A stretch of DNA of 64,000 nucleotides, taken from the NCBI GenBank assembly GCA_030248195.1, contig JASAND010004096.1:124001-188000 (forward strand), read 5' to 3'. Under the pieces are notes generated by a model that was not told the DNA's origin, ran no database searches, and saw only the letters and a list, made by a program, of their open reading frames with translations. Positions 44,221-55,856 of the stretch are shown here, piece by piece (position 1 is the first letter of the stretch; each line of letters opens with the position of its first letter). The position numbers were made by a program, and so were the translations under genes. The DNA comes from Trissonchulus latispiculum (taxonomy: Eukaryota > Nematoda > Enoplea > Enoplida > Ironidae).

Positions 44221-44472
44221 CTATAAGCAATATAAGGTATATATAATAATTACTCCATGGAAATATTATAAACCATAAACAATGTATTAGTTATTCTTTA
44301 TCGCAGTTTTCTGTCACGCTGCCACAGCATAGTTTTTCGGACGCACAGGTTTTAATGATTCTAAAATGATAGTAACTGAGTCATGTCAATTTCATTATAT
44401 ATTTATTTAGTTCTTCCTTCAGAGAGGTTTTTCGAAAATGTCAAATAAAAGATAAAGCATCAGCGTCCTTAC

Positions 44473-44539
44473 CTGCAGTGTGCTCTATGAGTTCTGACAT
44501 ACCAGTCTCTGCCACAGCAAGAACTTTTGCCCAAATCGC
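44473..44539 (-). CDS. Probable M13 exon, xMSEL region; frame problem
   Basis: The acceptor gttccttag starts AIWAKVLAVAETGMSELIEH, matching in position and loosely in sequence the family's segment (RR then Y-x-x-M-x-x-x-EL) between KLAE and IDW. The obvious donor GTAAGG (exon end 44473) leaves phase 1, but the next exon must start in phase 0. A GC donor four bases earlier (exon end 44477) would close the frame. RR and Y of the family are not evident. Confidence 0.5.
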
Positions 44540-44984
44540 CTAAGGAACCTGCTCAAAATTTGAAACGTTTCTTTTATCGTTTTATAACGTTTTCTCCTGA
44601 GGTTTATCTGCAGTAGGTTTATCGTTTAAAGGCAGGACATTCTTCAAGCTTAATGCAGTATGCTACGCTTATACTGCTTACTCCTGCTTGTACAGTAAAC
44701 TGTATTTTAAATGAATATTTGAAAGTTAGGCTAAAGCAAACGAAAAATTGGAAGATCACCCCTAAAATGGTGAATTAATCAGCTGTTGAGCTATAAAAAT
44801 ATCACAAACAAAAATTTCCAGATACAGATTTCTCAATCTACATACGTAGTCCGCCATCAATTAGACAGATTCCTCTGACTGTAGGTCTTTAAAATTTGGT
44901 CCACTTTAAAACATATACACTATTTCTTTCGAAACGACCTATCACCTGTATATACCAATACCTGAAGGGGGAATACTGTACATC

Positions 44985-45013
44985 TAAATATAAATATAAA
45001 TATAAATATAAAT
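44985..45013. repeat. AAATAT microsatellite
   Basis: About five tandem units of taaata. Confidence 0.85.
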
Positions 45014-45094
45014 TACTGTACTGTACATATAAATGACTGTACATCTTCTTTCTCAGACATAACCTTCTTTATAAAATTAAACCCTTATCCAACT

Positions 45095-45165
45095 CCGTTT
45101 CGATCTCGGGTTATTGCGGTGCCAGCCGAATGTCTTAACCAATTCACTATTTCAACTTCAGCTGC
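45095..45165 (-). repeat. SINE-C copy 1 (tRNA-like)
   Basis: On minus it contains ATAGTGAATTGGTTAAGAC, GGCTGGCACCGCAATA and GAGATCGAAAC (B-box-like). The plus copy at 50.84-50.93 kb shares the order and words. Family name mine. Confidence 0.55.
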
Positions 45166-46379
45166 TAATCAACTAACAAATCTTTATTTACGAGTGTGTA
45201 ATCAGTATTAGTCGTCTGCTAATTTTAGTGTCATCCATGCGATTTTGCCAGTTATTACTGAATTTTGTCTGTGAATATTCACTAGGTTTCGCTCCAAAAC
45301 GTGGATGAAAGTATGTGGTGTTACTGAAGTATATATCAGAACGTTATTATGCATGTAAGCTTTGAAACTTCATTCTGGCGGCCTTTAACCAGAACAACCA
45401 GAACCTTTAACTCCCTCCTCTTAGGCTGCTTCTCAAATGCCATTTCGATTGCTGGGGCAAAAATTTCCAGCATGATCTCCATGCTTTTCTGTCTTGAGCT
45501 CGGAATCGGCTAATTACTTAGTAGCTAGTTCTCCTGTGTTCCTTAAATCATCTCCCTATCGACTGGCTCAACCTTAGTCTCCAAAGAATGCCGTCTGCTT
45601 AAATCTAATCTCTGGTCACTGTTGTCTGACCCCATGGTTGCCTCAAACATCTCAATCGCAATCTCACTCGCAGTTCTCGTCAACCAACTCATATCAAGGA
45701 TGGTATTCGCCAATAATCATTGTGGGGCGTACCAAAACTGCTACTGGCTACTATAACTACTAAGCAACTACTCCAGTTGTGCTTCAAAAATGATGCCTGT
45801 CGCTCCGAAACGCTAAGTTTTAACTTATTTGAAGTAAATCTAAGTCTAAGTCTACTCTGTAGATGCAGCATAATACAGACGTCTGCACAACGTCTGCAGC
45901 ACAATACATACTAATCTTAGATAAAGTAAATTTCGCTGTTAGTATGGTGCATGACACACAAATGTCATAACTAAAGATTCAGTATCAGGCCACAATGTAT
46001 GATTATGTACATAAGTCTAAATCAACTTGCATCCTTCTAATAGTCAGATACAGTAGTTCCTAACCCAATGCCTTTTGTCCGCTGCTAGCTTTGTTGCAGA
46101 TGAGATCAAGCATCAAATCTATAACATCCAGAAGAGGAGCAATAATGATTGGTCAACCTCAGTCTCACCTTCCAGAGATATCTGGAAATTCACCGCAACC
46201 CGGACGGGCCCATCATCTCCTCCTCTTTCTTCATCAGCAGTGACATCTCTTCTCCACAGGTAGTTTCTATCCCCACAAATTAATAAAGATCCACCAGGAA
46301 ACAGAATCGGCTCAAGAACTCACTACGCCCAAACGACACGAAGCAAAGCATAAGAAGAGATTTTAAAGTTTCCGTTAAC
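45166..46379. other. M13 intron, unassigned
   Basis: Higher C content than its surroundings at 45.4-45.7 and 46.05-46.25 kb. The frames present are not recognisable. Confidence 0.35.
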
Positions 46380-46740
46380 GTTTATTTGTCCTTGTTTGAC
46401 GTAATGTTAAACTCTTGCTGTTGTGGTCCTGGGGGACCAGCAAAGTCTGTTTTTCTTAAAAAAAGCTGAACTCTGGTGCCTGCCCGGCGCCAAAAATAGT
46501 CTTTCCCCCTGTCATCAATTTTCCGAGAGTTAAGGGGCGGCCGCCTTCGGGTGTGTGCTGCCGAGGTGAGTTCATCACATAGACGGTGACGGGCAAATCT
46601 CCAGCCTTGGTACACGCCTCGGGTAATTGTAACGACAATTATTCGGTGTCAGCTAACCACCCTAGTCAAACTTAAAAAAATTTACGGCTGACACTACTCC
46701 TAATCGGTGCACATCCAATTGGAGTGGGGCGTATGGAAAA
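46380..46740 (-). other. GC-richer unassigned segment
   Basis: This segment stands out by base composition and CpG content. On minus it has a 60-codon frame (46456-46638) without a known domain and a primer-binding-like TTGGCGCCGGGCAGG near 46490. GTGTCAGC (46646) pairs with GCTGACAC (46687). It may be a retroelement leader or solo LTR, but boundaries were not found. Confidence 0.35.
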
Positions 46741-46789
46741 AATATTCACTAACCGATAAACGGTTGCGGAGTATTTGACTTACAAATGA

Positions 46790-47040
46790 CGCTATGGCAT
46801 ATTGCTTAATTTCAGATGATTTGTACCACAAAACTTAATGAAACTTCAGGCACAATTTTGGATAATATTTTTGAAAAACCGAGCACAGCTGCCTTTATTG
46901 TTTTTGTTTTTGTTTTTTAAAAAGTGCACATACTAACACATGTGTTAAAGATAGAGGAGGCATTCCAGAACTTCAACAAAGTACATGTATGTATTACATA
47001 CAATAAACTGGGGGAATATATTCCGCTCCAGCGGAATAAC
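46790..47040 (+). repeat. Dispersed repeat D, copy 1
   Basis: It ends in CTGGGGGAATATATTCCGCT and continues with CCAGCGGAATAA, itself a hairpin (TTCCGCT/AGCGGAA). It is similar, inverted, to 50347-50585 over about 240 bp (shared acgc-atggc start and aatgaaactt core). Confidence 0.6.
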
Positions 47041-48018
47041 CAAATTTGAAGTATTAAACGTTTGGTCGTTTTGTGAAGGTTCCTTAGTTGAGCTTTGTTT
47101 GAAAATCAACGGAATGGTAAATATAATAAAATAATGAAGCCAAACGAAATTTAATCTAAAAATTAATAAACAGACCCAGGCATTGGCCTTTTTAAAGTCT
47201 GCATATGTTTGGAGGTTGTAGTGAGCAGTGTCGTTTCGCTGCTCTAATGGTGTTTCATGAATCTAAAATATTAGTCAAAATGATAAATTATGATAGCAAA
47301 TTAAAATCAAATATAAGATAAAATGTTGTTTGGTAAATCTCAAATGCGTGCATGAAACCTTCCAAGCTGATTTCACTTCGTTCAGTTCATGTTCATTAGT
47401 CTGATGCTTACATGTTTGTTTATTGGGTTGCATGCGGTTTTTTATCGAAAAGGCAACCCTTTAATTTGATCACGTCCATTATCGTGTATTGTTTCTCCAG
47501 AATTCGAACGAACGAACTCTCTCTCTCTTATGAAGTACCCGGCCAGCAGGTTATCCGAAACACATAGATCGACAGTGCAGCCAAAGCAATCACCGATTTA
47601 TGTTTGGACAAACCGTGCCTGCTAGTGAAAGTCAAGGGTACGAATTTCATGGATGTATGGATGTTTGTAATGTATGTAGATTTGTGATATAAGTTGACTG
47701 TAATGTTTGCGATATAAGCTGACAATACAAGTAGACCGATGTCATGCAGATATGTTTTAACGCAACCGAGAAATGAGCCAATAGGTACACCTCAAATTTA
47801 TCGATGCTTTCAGTATTGCATCTTTGTCTTGCTTTCAAGCAAGCGCTCTTTCGATATTGATATGGTTTCCAAACAGGGAAATGAGGCACCACACAATAAC
47901 CAGGGAAACTCTACTTGACATCTATATTGACATCTTCTAAACCAAGATTAATATATGAACCAGCAAAAGACTCTAACGTCTAACAGTATCTGCTGTGTAA
48001 GTTTTTAATTTGTCCTAC
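47041..48018 (-). other. M13 intron
   Basis: AT-rich. A short CT run lies at 47518-47528. No gene recognised. Confidence 0.45.
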
Positions 48019-48219
48019 CTCTGCTAGTTTCTTTTCGAATTCAAAAGCTGCCTGAACTTGCTTCCGTAAATCAGCATCATCGATCGGAACACCGTTATCC
48101 TCAGCCAAGAAGCGGATCAAGGTAAGGCATAGCTCCAGATAGGCTTTTTGATAGTGACCATACAGTGTTTCGTTTAAATAGAAGTCTCTGGCCGGCAGGC
48201 CCAATGAACCTTCACCGAT
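48019..48219 (-). CDS. M13 metallopeptidase exon, GLGLPxRDFYL region
   Basis: The acceptor aatctatttag and donor GTAGGA bound 67 codons, phase 0 to 0. It reads IGEGSLGLPARDFYLNETLY and later FEFEKKLAE. S-x-GLPxRDYYL and the FEkkLA helix are among the best-conserved features of the M13 N-lobe. Joins in phase to 49886-50097. Confidence 0.95.
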
Positions 48220-48973
48220 CTAAATAGATTAATATGGGTAAACGGTTAATTTAACATTAAGACTTACAATAGTAGTCATCCTGGTATTGGAAACAAAAAT
48301 CGAAACTTCAGTAATTATATCATCAATAGGATAATTTTGGTCTAACCGGAAATTTCGAGGAAATTGTGCAACCTGTGTCCATGGGCATGGCATGTTTGAA
48401 TCGCGGAAAACTCAAATTTTTCACATGCCACTCAACGTTAAGAAGCATGTGGAATTGGAAGCTCGGCTCGGTCCGCTCGGCTCGTAATAATTTCTTACCT
48501 AACTACATATAGGATCGTATGCACGATATAAGAGCTTTTGCGCGCAGCGAGTTAAACGAGTTAAAAAAAGTTAGAATCAACTCAATCCTTTTCGCGCGCA
48601 GGAATAAAAGATATGAGCAGTTCTTTTTAACTGGCCTGCAGGGTTAAAACTTTTTAACTCTACTCTTTGAACTTGCGCTCGAAAAGCCCCTAAGTTTTGG
48701 TCTTGCCAGATACCGTGAGTCGCAACTTGATGGTCGACTGCCTATAATTAATTGAAAAACCAATAATGCAGCCAAATTACACACAAGGAGGTTAAATTTG
48801 TTGTGCTTCCTTATACTACTAACATGGCATCATAGACACTACACTTTTTTCAATCTTCAACAGTTAATTTTTGATAATACATATAACTTAAAGGAATACA
48901 TAAGCTATATAAATCCGACTGGATCGACATACTGAAGGTTTCTTATTCTGGGCTGTCAGGAATGGTTACCAGG
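48220..48973 (-). other. M13 intron
   Basis: Contains clustered gctcggctcg (48460-48486) and gcgcgcag words (48540-48600). Nothing assigned. Confidence 0.4.
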
Positions 48974-49762
48974 TAGAGATGAGTACTGGGCGAACATTTT
49001 CGGCCTTGCCAGGCCCGGACCGCCGGCAGAATTTATCGCCGCGGCACCTCCCACAAGCTGACAAGATTCGTCCCGCGAGGCACGTCAAAAGAAAATTTCC
49101 AAAATTTTACTAACCATAGTTTTCAAAAGCTTCAATTCCTGGTGAAAACGCCTACATTGTACTGCGGCATGTTAAATTTTACAGCAAAAAATAACCAGAA
49201 TGAGTAAATTTTTAGCTAATTTTAGTAATTTAACAACATTTTCTGGAGCAGATCCGGCCCGTTTCGCCCAGCCAGCCAATGCATCTATCAAAAGGTTTTG
49301 AGTACACAAACCTAGCAAGATTCCGCAGATTAGACGTAGCAAAAATTTATTGGCGACATTCCGTGGAAAATTTTGGAGCTAAAACCCAGACAACCGGTTT
49401 CCACCCAAATGGGAGAATTTCCGTGGAATGTTTTATCGCTTAAAACTGACTGACTAGATTCCGGTAAATCGATTTAAAGGCGAGTATGTTTTATATGCAT
49501 TAAATGTGTGAAACTTCATAGTTAAGGGCACGGCTGGCCAGTTTCCAGCTTCGTCGGAGATTTTCCATGGAATTATAAAACAGCAAAACTTAGACAGCAA
49601 GATTCCGACCGATACAGTGCCATTCCGTGGAAAATTTATAAGCTTAAACCCAGCCCACCAGTGTCTGCGGAATCTTGCTAGGTTTGTGTACTCAAAATCT
49701 TTTGATAGACGCACAATGGATGTCGGTCCGCGGGCCGGGCCGGGCTGAAATTCTTATCTCTA
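48974..49762. mobile_element. hAT-type foldback element (hAT-2)
   Basis: Left end TAGAGATGAGTACTGGGC and right end complement TAGAGATAAGAATTTCAGCC. Flanks TTACCAGG (48966-48973) and TTAGCAAG (49763-49770) agree in 6 of 8 positions, an aged 8-bp duplication. Both ends are rich in GGCCCGG words. Inner arms at 49285-49330 and 49665-49712 are inverted copies (ctatcaaaaggttttgag and complement). No transposase. Confidence 0.7.
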
Positions 49763-49885
49763 TTAGCAAGACGGCCCAGCCCAATATGCTGAAAGAGCAC
49801 ATATCTTTCGACAAATCTCAAACAACTCATGATCTACTAATTGTATGTTGGTATTGTGCAAAACTAAACCTTATATTCAGATAAC

Positions 49886-50097
49886 CTGTAAAATTAAACG
49901 ACTCGAATTCCCTTTGTCTTCACCGGGGCCAAAACTAAACAGTTCTTGCGTCCCATCTTTCGCCAACCTGGCCAGTAAATCGATTAATGATGGAACATTT
50001 GGGGAGTCAACAGACCACTCGGGATGCAACATGGGGAACCCGCCAAACTGCTCCATGTAATCCCACAGTGGCTTGCTTCGAAATTTTTCATGAGCTT
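49886..50097 (-). CDS. M13 metallopeptidase exon, FGGFP region
   Basis: The acceptor ttctactttag and donor GTTATC bound 212 bp, phase 1 to 0. It includes SKPLWDYMEQFGGFPMLHPE and W, then SLIDLLARL and an FSFGPGEDKGNSS stretch. PL-x(5)-FGG-x-P-x(5)-W is diagnostic of M13 N-lobes. Joins in phase on both sides. Confidence 0.93.
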
Positions 50098-50346
50098 CTA
50101 AAGTAGAAATGAAAGGAGGACTTCAGTATTGAATCAGATGAACTAACAGAACTGAATTAATTACTTCAATATTGTTCCTATGTTTAATTGTCCTTATAGT
50201 GACCGGCTGACATTTGTAATCATTGCATTCTTTCGAACCGAGCTATAGATGGTTCACATTCTCGGCAATCTAGAGTTCAAGTATAGAAATTGCTGACCAA
50301 GATCCTGCTAAGTTTGTCACTTCAGCGCTTGAATTTTCCTGTTTTT

Positions 50347-50585
50347 ATTCCGCTGGAGCGGAATATCTCCCCCGGTTTTGTAGTATAAAATGCACGTACG
50401 TGATTGTTAGGCTCTGATGTTTCTCCTATGTTTAACACACGGCCTAGTATATATATTTTTAGAAGCAACAAAATGTGATGAAGATAGCTCTTTGGCTTTT
50501 AGAAGAATCCAAACTAACCCTTTTGCAGAAGTTTCAATGAGCTTTAGTAAATAAAAGCTTTGAAATTTAAAAATACGCCATGGCG
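50347..50585 (-). repeat. Dispersed repeat D, copy 2 (inverted)
   Basis: Inverted relative to copy 1. It starts TTATTCCGCTGGAGCGGAAT on plus and ends near acgccatggcgt. The two copies bracket the M13 exons at 48.0 and 49.9 kb. Confidence 0.6.
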
Positions 50586-50837
50586 TTATTTGTTTCTCGA
50601 ATCCTTCGCAGCTATTATCGATTAGTGAAGGTTCGTTTACACAAAACTTTTACAATGCAATACAATATCAAATTGAAATTGCACCAAATCAGATTAGGAT
50701 TAGCAACGGTCTGTTCGCAACTCCTGCTCGACGTTCGATGCTCAAAAAATAAAACTTATCCCCAAGCTAAACTAGACTGCCTGTTCTTGACTTCTTAAGC
50801 CGCGAATCGAGATTCAATTAATATGTCTGAATAATAC

Positions 50838-50925
50838 AGACCGGCTAGTGCAGTGCTTAAGACGTAAGACTGGCACCGCAATAGCCAGAGATCAATTCAC
50901 AGTTGAATTTCAGTGTTTTATTTTT
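50838..50925 (+). repeat. SINE-C copy 2 (tRNA-like)
   Basis: GGCTAGTGCAGTGCTTAAGA (A-box region), ACTGGCACCGCAATAGCC and GAGATCAATTC (degenerate B box) in the same order as copy 1. Confidence 0.55.
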
Positions 50926-51984
50926 CTACTGACTGTTCTTACTGTCCTTCTTTCTTACCGCTTTGGAAGTGGAAACAAAATAATATTTCAGATTTTTTGC
51001 AAGTAGTTGGAAAAGAAGCCAGCGTGTTTTCTACAGTTGTATAGATACTTAAAGTGTAGCGTCTGCTTGGGCAAGGGCAAGGCAAGGCTTGGGCGACACT
51101 TGCTTTATGACACATTAAGTTTTAAGTCAGTTCAATGGAATGATGCTTCCGTGCTTGGCATTTGGCTCCTCAGATTCTAGTTATATAATTAATAACTTTC
51201 ATATCACTTTTATCTAGTCAAAAAGTTCAAAGTGAGTAAAGTCTTACTAATTTGAATATGCTAATTTTTAAACTAAGATAAAAACAAGTAGTGCCCAAAA
51301 AGGGCAAAATTCCTTTGCAGAGAATTGTCTGAGAAAACATTTTCCTTTTATTTTGTTTAGACTTCACACAATCAAACTAAACTATTTAAACTAGCTGTTG
51401 TGTTTTCAGCTTGGATTTTTCTGAATGTGCTATGCTCAAGCAAAGTAGTAACGGTTGCCATCGAATGGTGTCAAATATTTAGAAATTTCATTGATTAGTA
51501 ATTTCAGTATAGTATAGTATTAGTGATTACTAATTTGAATATGCTAATTTTTAAACTAAGATAAAAATAAAGGGCTCAACGACGGAATATTATCCCTTTT
51601 AGGGGTGATCTTGTTGCTGTTCTGTGAGTCTTTTAATTTAAAGCCCGGTCCTTTTGACTAAACGAGCGAAGGTTTCGTGATACATGTTATCAGCAGGAAT
51701 GATGCGACCAAACAACTACCAGTCCTTCTATAACGCTTCTAAAGGCATACAATGAAAATATAAGTTACATTATGTCTGCATATCTGCATGAATGCATGCA
51801 CCAATGATGGCAGTACACTACGACTTGCAAAAGCAGACAATCGGTTGGATCAATAACAATTTATCCCCCAAGGTCTTCGTTCTTTTTGCAAACAAGTAGT
51901 AAACAAGCCGAAGTTAAAACGTTATGCTATGTGTCCTAGTACCGCCGAACTGTAGAAGGTACCAAACTGGCGACTGTCGTTTAT
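50926..51984 (-). other. M13 intron
   Basis: A 36-40 bp stretch (tactaatttgaatatgctaa and following) occurs twice, at 51247 and 51527. No gene seen. Confidence 0.45.
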
Positions 51985-52978
51985 TTAAGGTGGTGATTCC
52001 TTTTGGGCACATATTGTTGATTGACGGTTGAAATCAAGATGAAATTTGATGGAACTTTCCAAAATAAGTACTTTTAGCATTCTAACACCCTCCGCGCAAT
52101 CCCGATTCAAAAATTCGACGTCTCCGTTCAGGGCAGTTTTTACCGATTTTTGACAAATAGACAGTAGCTGCATAGCTATGATTATATTCATTTGAAAGAT
52201 CTTGTTGAGCTCTACAGTTTTGCTTTTTAAAGTACCTTTCTAGCTTTTCGCTATCGGGAGATATAGTCGATTTTCCTATTTTGGCGTTGAAAACTTGTCA
52301 TTTTTGTAGAAATCAAATAATCCGCCCTTTCTTGCGCTACGTAAGCCGTAAAATTAAACTACGGGTGTCAATTTGAAGGTCTCGTCGAGACCGATTATCC
52401 GTGACAGTATAATCTTCTAACTGCCACCCCGTACGCTGCTATCATAGAAAATGTAGTTTTTGCAAAAAACATGACCAATTTTTTTGGAGCGATTGTGGAG
52501 CATTTACTATGCAAGCTAGATGGTTGCCACTATACTGGACGTGTTTTACACTAAGATACCCAGGGACCCTTTTTTAGTTGTCCTGATTGCTTCTTTCTAG
52601 CTAAAGTTGTCGCTTGCCAAATTTGGGAAAAGTAGGCAAAATCCAGGTTGCGCATACATTTTAGCTAATTTCTTTATAACGAAGAGCGGTTTCATAATAA
52701 CTAAAAAAGGGTCCCCAGCTATTTGATAGTGGAATCGAATGATGTGGCCGACGCCCCACGAAAAAAATTTACTTTAGTCTGCAAAAAAAACTGGAAAATT
52801 AAATTACTTCGAAAACGCAGAAAAATACGTTCCAAGAACTAAAGTTAGTTTCGTTGTATTCATTAGAAAGAGCAAATGTAACACTGCATTTTGATATAAA
52901 AATGGCTTCTTAACTCCAAGTAATGGTTGAGAAATAATGGTTCAAAGTTGATGTCTCTAAAAGGAATAGCCAGCTTAA
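51985..52978 (+). mobile_element. TTAA-family 2 element, copy c (complete)
   Basis: Left end TTAAGGTGGTGATTCCTTTT, right end complement TTAAGCTGGCTATTCCTTTT, with TTAA at both termini. About 0.99 kb, non-coding. Three other copies are in this window. Best reference copy of the family here. Confidence 0.85.
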
Positions 52979-53642
52979 ACGATCAGAGGTTTTAGTGCTC
53001 TGAATTTTTCAGGAATGCCACCATTTTTTATTGCACACATCATTTTACGGACATAATCTATGTACATATATTAAAATAACAGCTCAGAGAAGGATATTGT
53101 CCGGAATTACTATAGCCGCAAAGCTTTCACATTGTCAAATGTTTATCCACTATGTACGACAAAGTTTGGATACAATATAAACTTTTTATTGTATTTGGTA
53201 CAACTCACCCTTAATAAAAACTTGTCATGTTTGCCTTGCCAAGCTCAGCCCGCATTAATTGTAGACTAGGCCAGATTAATTGTCCGCTTTGATGTCATGT
53301 TGATTTAGCAAATTTAAAGCGTATTCATACGAAACTTGCAATGAGCTATATGCAATTATACAGTGAATTGTAGTCTTTCAAACTTCGTAAACATGAGTTT
53401 TTGTCTAGGAGAATGGTGATTTTTAATTTCATAACTTTGTACAGACTTATTCCACTAAAACTGTCCGAGCTGGGCAGCTGGCATCGGGCAAGGTATTGAT
53501 TGTTTTAATTTCTGCAGCTTTACTCTTGCTAAATAAAATTAATTATCCGTGTCCAGTACTACGTTGCAGTTATCAGCACAAAATTGCCGCTTGAATTTAA
53601 AACTACAATCGTCTGTAGAAATAATAACGTCAAACGACAAAC
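52979..53642 (-). other. M13 intron
   Basis: AT-rich, nothing assigned. Confidence 0.45.
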
Positions 53643-53723
53643 CTGTATTCATGCAATGCTGATACATAGTTTTAGCAACATTTTCTGACACTGTTTCAGC
53701 TTTTTCAGGATTTTCGAGCACAA
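53643..53723 (-). CDS. M13 metallopeptidase exon, YxxCM region
   Basis: The acceptor caatattttag and donor GTTTGT bound 81 bp, phase 1 to 1. It reads VLENPEKAETVSENVAKTMY then QHCMNT. LE...A..K..Y..CMN is the conserved helix with a disulfide Cys early in the M13 ectodomain. Confidence 0.88.
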
Positions 53724-54604
53724 CTAAAATATTGAAAAATATTAGAATACATGGATGTTCGTAGGTACAATACATTAAAGTACATCATATTGCAACCTAG
53801 CTGAAACGTTTGATAAGCTAATATTCAAAGTTGACATACTGGGTATGTACAAGTTGCCGTTAGCTTCATAAAAAAGTCTACCCCTCAATTTGGGTATGCC
53901 CATTATTTCTTTGTTACTTTCTCCGGCTTCGATTTTACAGGAAATAACAAGGACGTTTGTAAGCAGTATTAGCGATAAGGTACGGTTCGGAATGAAAGCA
54001 CGACTGTATAAATTGTATATTGTATTATATTATGTAAATTATATTGTAAAGGATCAAACAAAATCAATCACAGGCCTATCCTAAAATTGGTATAGTTTGA
54101 AAGTTTTCAGTGGACAAAACGTAGTGATAAGGCCAAACAACCAAGACGTATAAAATTTTAGTTACGGAGCCTCAAAACGGTAAAAACTAACGAAAGTCGG
54201 CTAAAGTTAAGTCAATTGCATTACAGTTGACTAATGTTGACCGACTTGAATAAAATTTGGCTTGCGACGGGGGGATAAACTAAAGTGTTCTTAAAGATCT
54301 GGAAGTCGCCATACGGGTGACCTGAACGTTCAACTGTTACCATGATGTCAGAAAGTTGTCATATCGGTGTTATTGTGAAGCCATCTACGAAGAGAAAAGA
54401 AGTTTGCATAGAGACAAGTATGTTAAGCTGTTCAGATTTAAAGATGAGTTCCAAAATATGCTAACCACGGAGATGTTGCAAAATCGGTTTAAAGCCGGAG
54501 GAAACAGTCTGTAATAACTAACTAATGACTCGTACATTAGTTGTAATATGCATTTATTTGTGTTGTTCACCATTTTCATCTATTCATAAAAGAAATACAG
54601 CAAC

Positions 54605-54766
54605 CTCTTAGATGTCTTAGTGTAGTCTCCGCCATTTCAGTGATGGTTGAAAAGTAACTTAAGTCATCAGGTATATCGTTGTCAGCTAATAAACGGCCGC
54701 AGGCGTACTCGTAAAAGTCCTGGCATGGGTTGGCTGAACGATTCATGCGCCGAAGAAAGTCATATG
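54605..54766 (-). CDS. M13 metallopeptidase exon, PCxDFYxYACG region
   Basis: The acceptor tcttgttttttcag opens in phase 1. It reads YDFLRRMNRSANPCQDFYEY then ACGRLLADNDIPDDL. N/DPCxDFYxYACG is the strongest N-terminal signature of M13 peptidases, with two disulfide cysteines. The donor GTTGCT is weak, but the phase fits the next exon. The Trp usual after ACG is replaced by Leu. Confidence 0.93.
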
Positions 54767-55070
54767 CTGAAAAAACAAGAAACCCTTGTCCAGCGATTAC
54801 TACTAACACGCTACGATTATTCCCATTGAGTTTTTGGTTTAAGTTACAATTACAAATCATTTACTCATCATTTGGTTACCACCAAGTTTCCACAACCTTA
54901 TTGCTGTCATATGTTCAACTTACGTAAGGGTCAATTTGGTTGGCCAACTTGGTTGGTCAAGGGCCAAAGTTTGGTCAATTAAGGTTTGCAAACGCACCTG
55001 TCTCATCATGTAGACACGTGGTGGTACAAAATATGTTAACAAAAACACGGAAATGGCTGACCATTGGCTC

Positions 55071-55856
55071 TTAACGTTGCGGTTCCTTTTATCCACTTTT
55101 CATCCACTACTTCGAGTTAAGAAGCCATCTTTAGACCAAAATATAGCTTAAATTCTTAAATTGTTCTCTTGTTAATGAATAGAATAAAACTAATTTCGGA
55201 TTTCGAAAAAGTTTTTAACGGATTTTTGAAGAAGTGCAATTCTTTAAGTTTTTTTGCAGGCGGAAGTAAAATTTTGAGGGACATTGACTATACATTTGAT
55301 AGCTCTATAAAATACTATATCATTTGATAGCTCTATAAAATATATGGGGATCTCTTTTTAGTTATTAGATTGCTCTTCGTAATGGATGAAATAGCTAAAA
55401 TGTATGCGCAGCGTGGCTTTAGCTTACTGCTCCCAACTTTGGCAAGTAACCACTTTTTCTAGAAAGCAGCCATCGGAGCAATTAAAACGGGTCACGGGGT
55501 ATTTCTGTGTAAAGAACATCGGCATAGTGGCAACCCTCTAGCATGCGGCATAGTGGCAACCCTCTAGTAAGAAAATTGGTAGTATCTCACGATAGCGATA
55601 ATCCAGAAATGGCTTCAGAAAGTAAAAATGTAAATCACAACAAGATCCTTCGAATGAATATAACCATAGGAATGCAGCTGCTGTCTTACAGTCTGCATAA
55701 ACGTCCAAATCGGCATAAACTGATCTGAACCGACACCTCGAAGTTTTTGAAGCGGAATTGCGCTTGTTAGAATGCTATAATCTTAGTTTGAAAACTTTCG
55801 TCAGTTTCGTTATGACTTTGGCCGTCATACACGCCTAAAGGGAACCACCACCTTAA
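55071..55856 (-). mobile_element. TTAA-family 2 element, copy d (inverted)
   Basis: TTAA at 55071-55074 and 55853-55856. The high end reads on minus TTAAGGTGGTGGTTCCCTTT. Collinear with copy c but with internal deletions; a short local duplication (catttgatagctctataaaa) lies at about 55294-55340. Confidence 0.8.
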
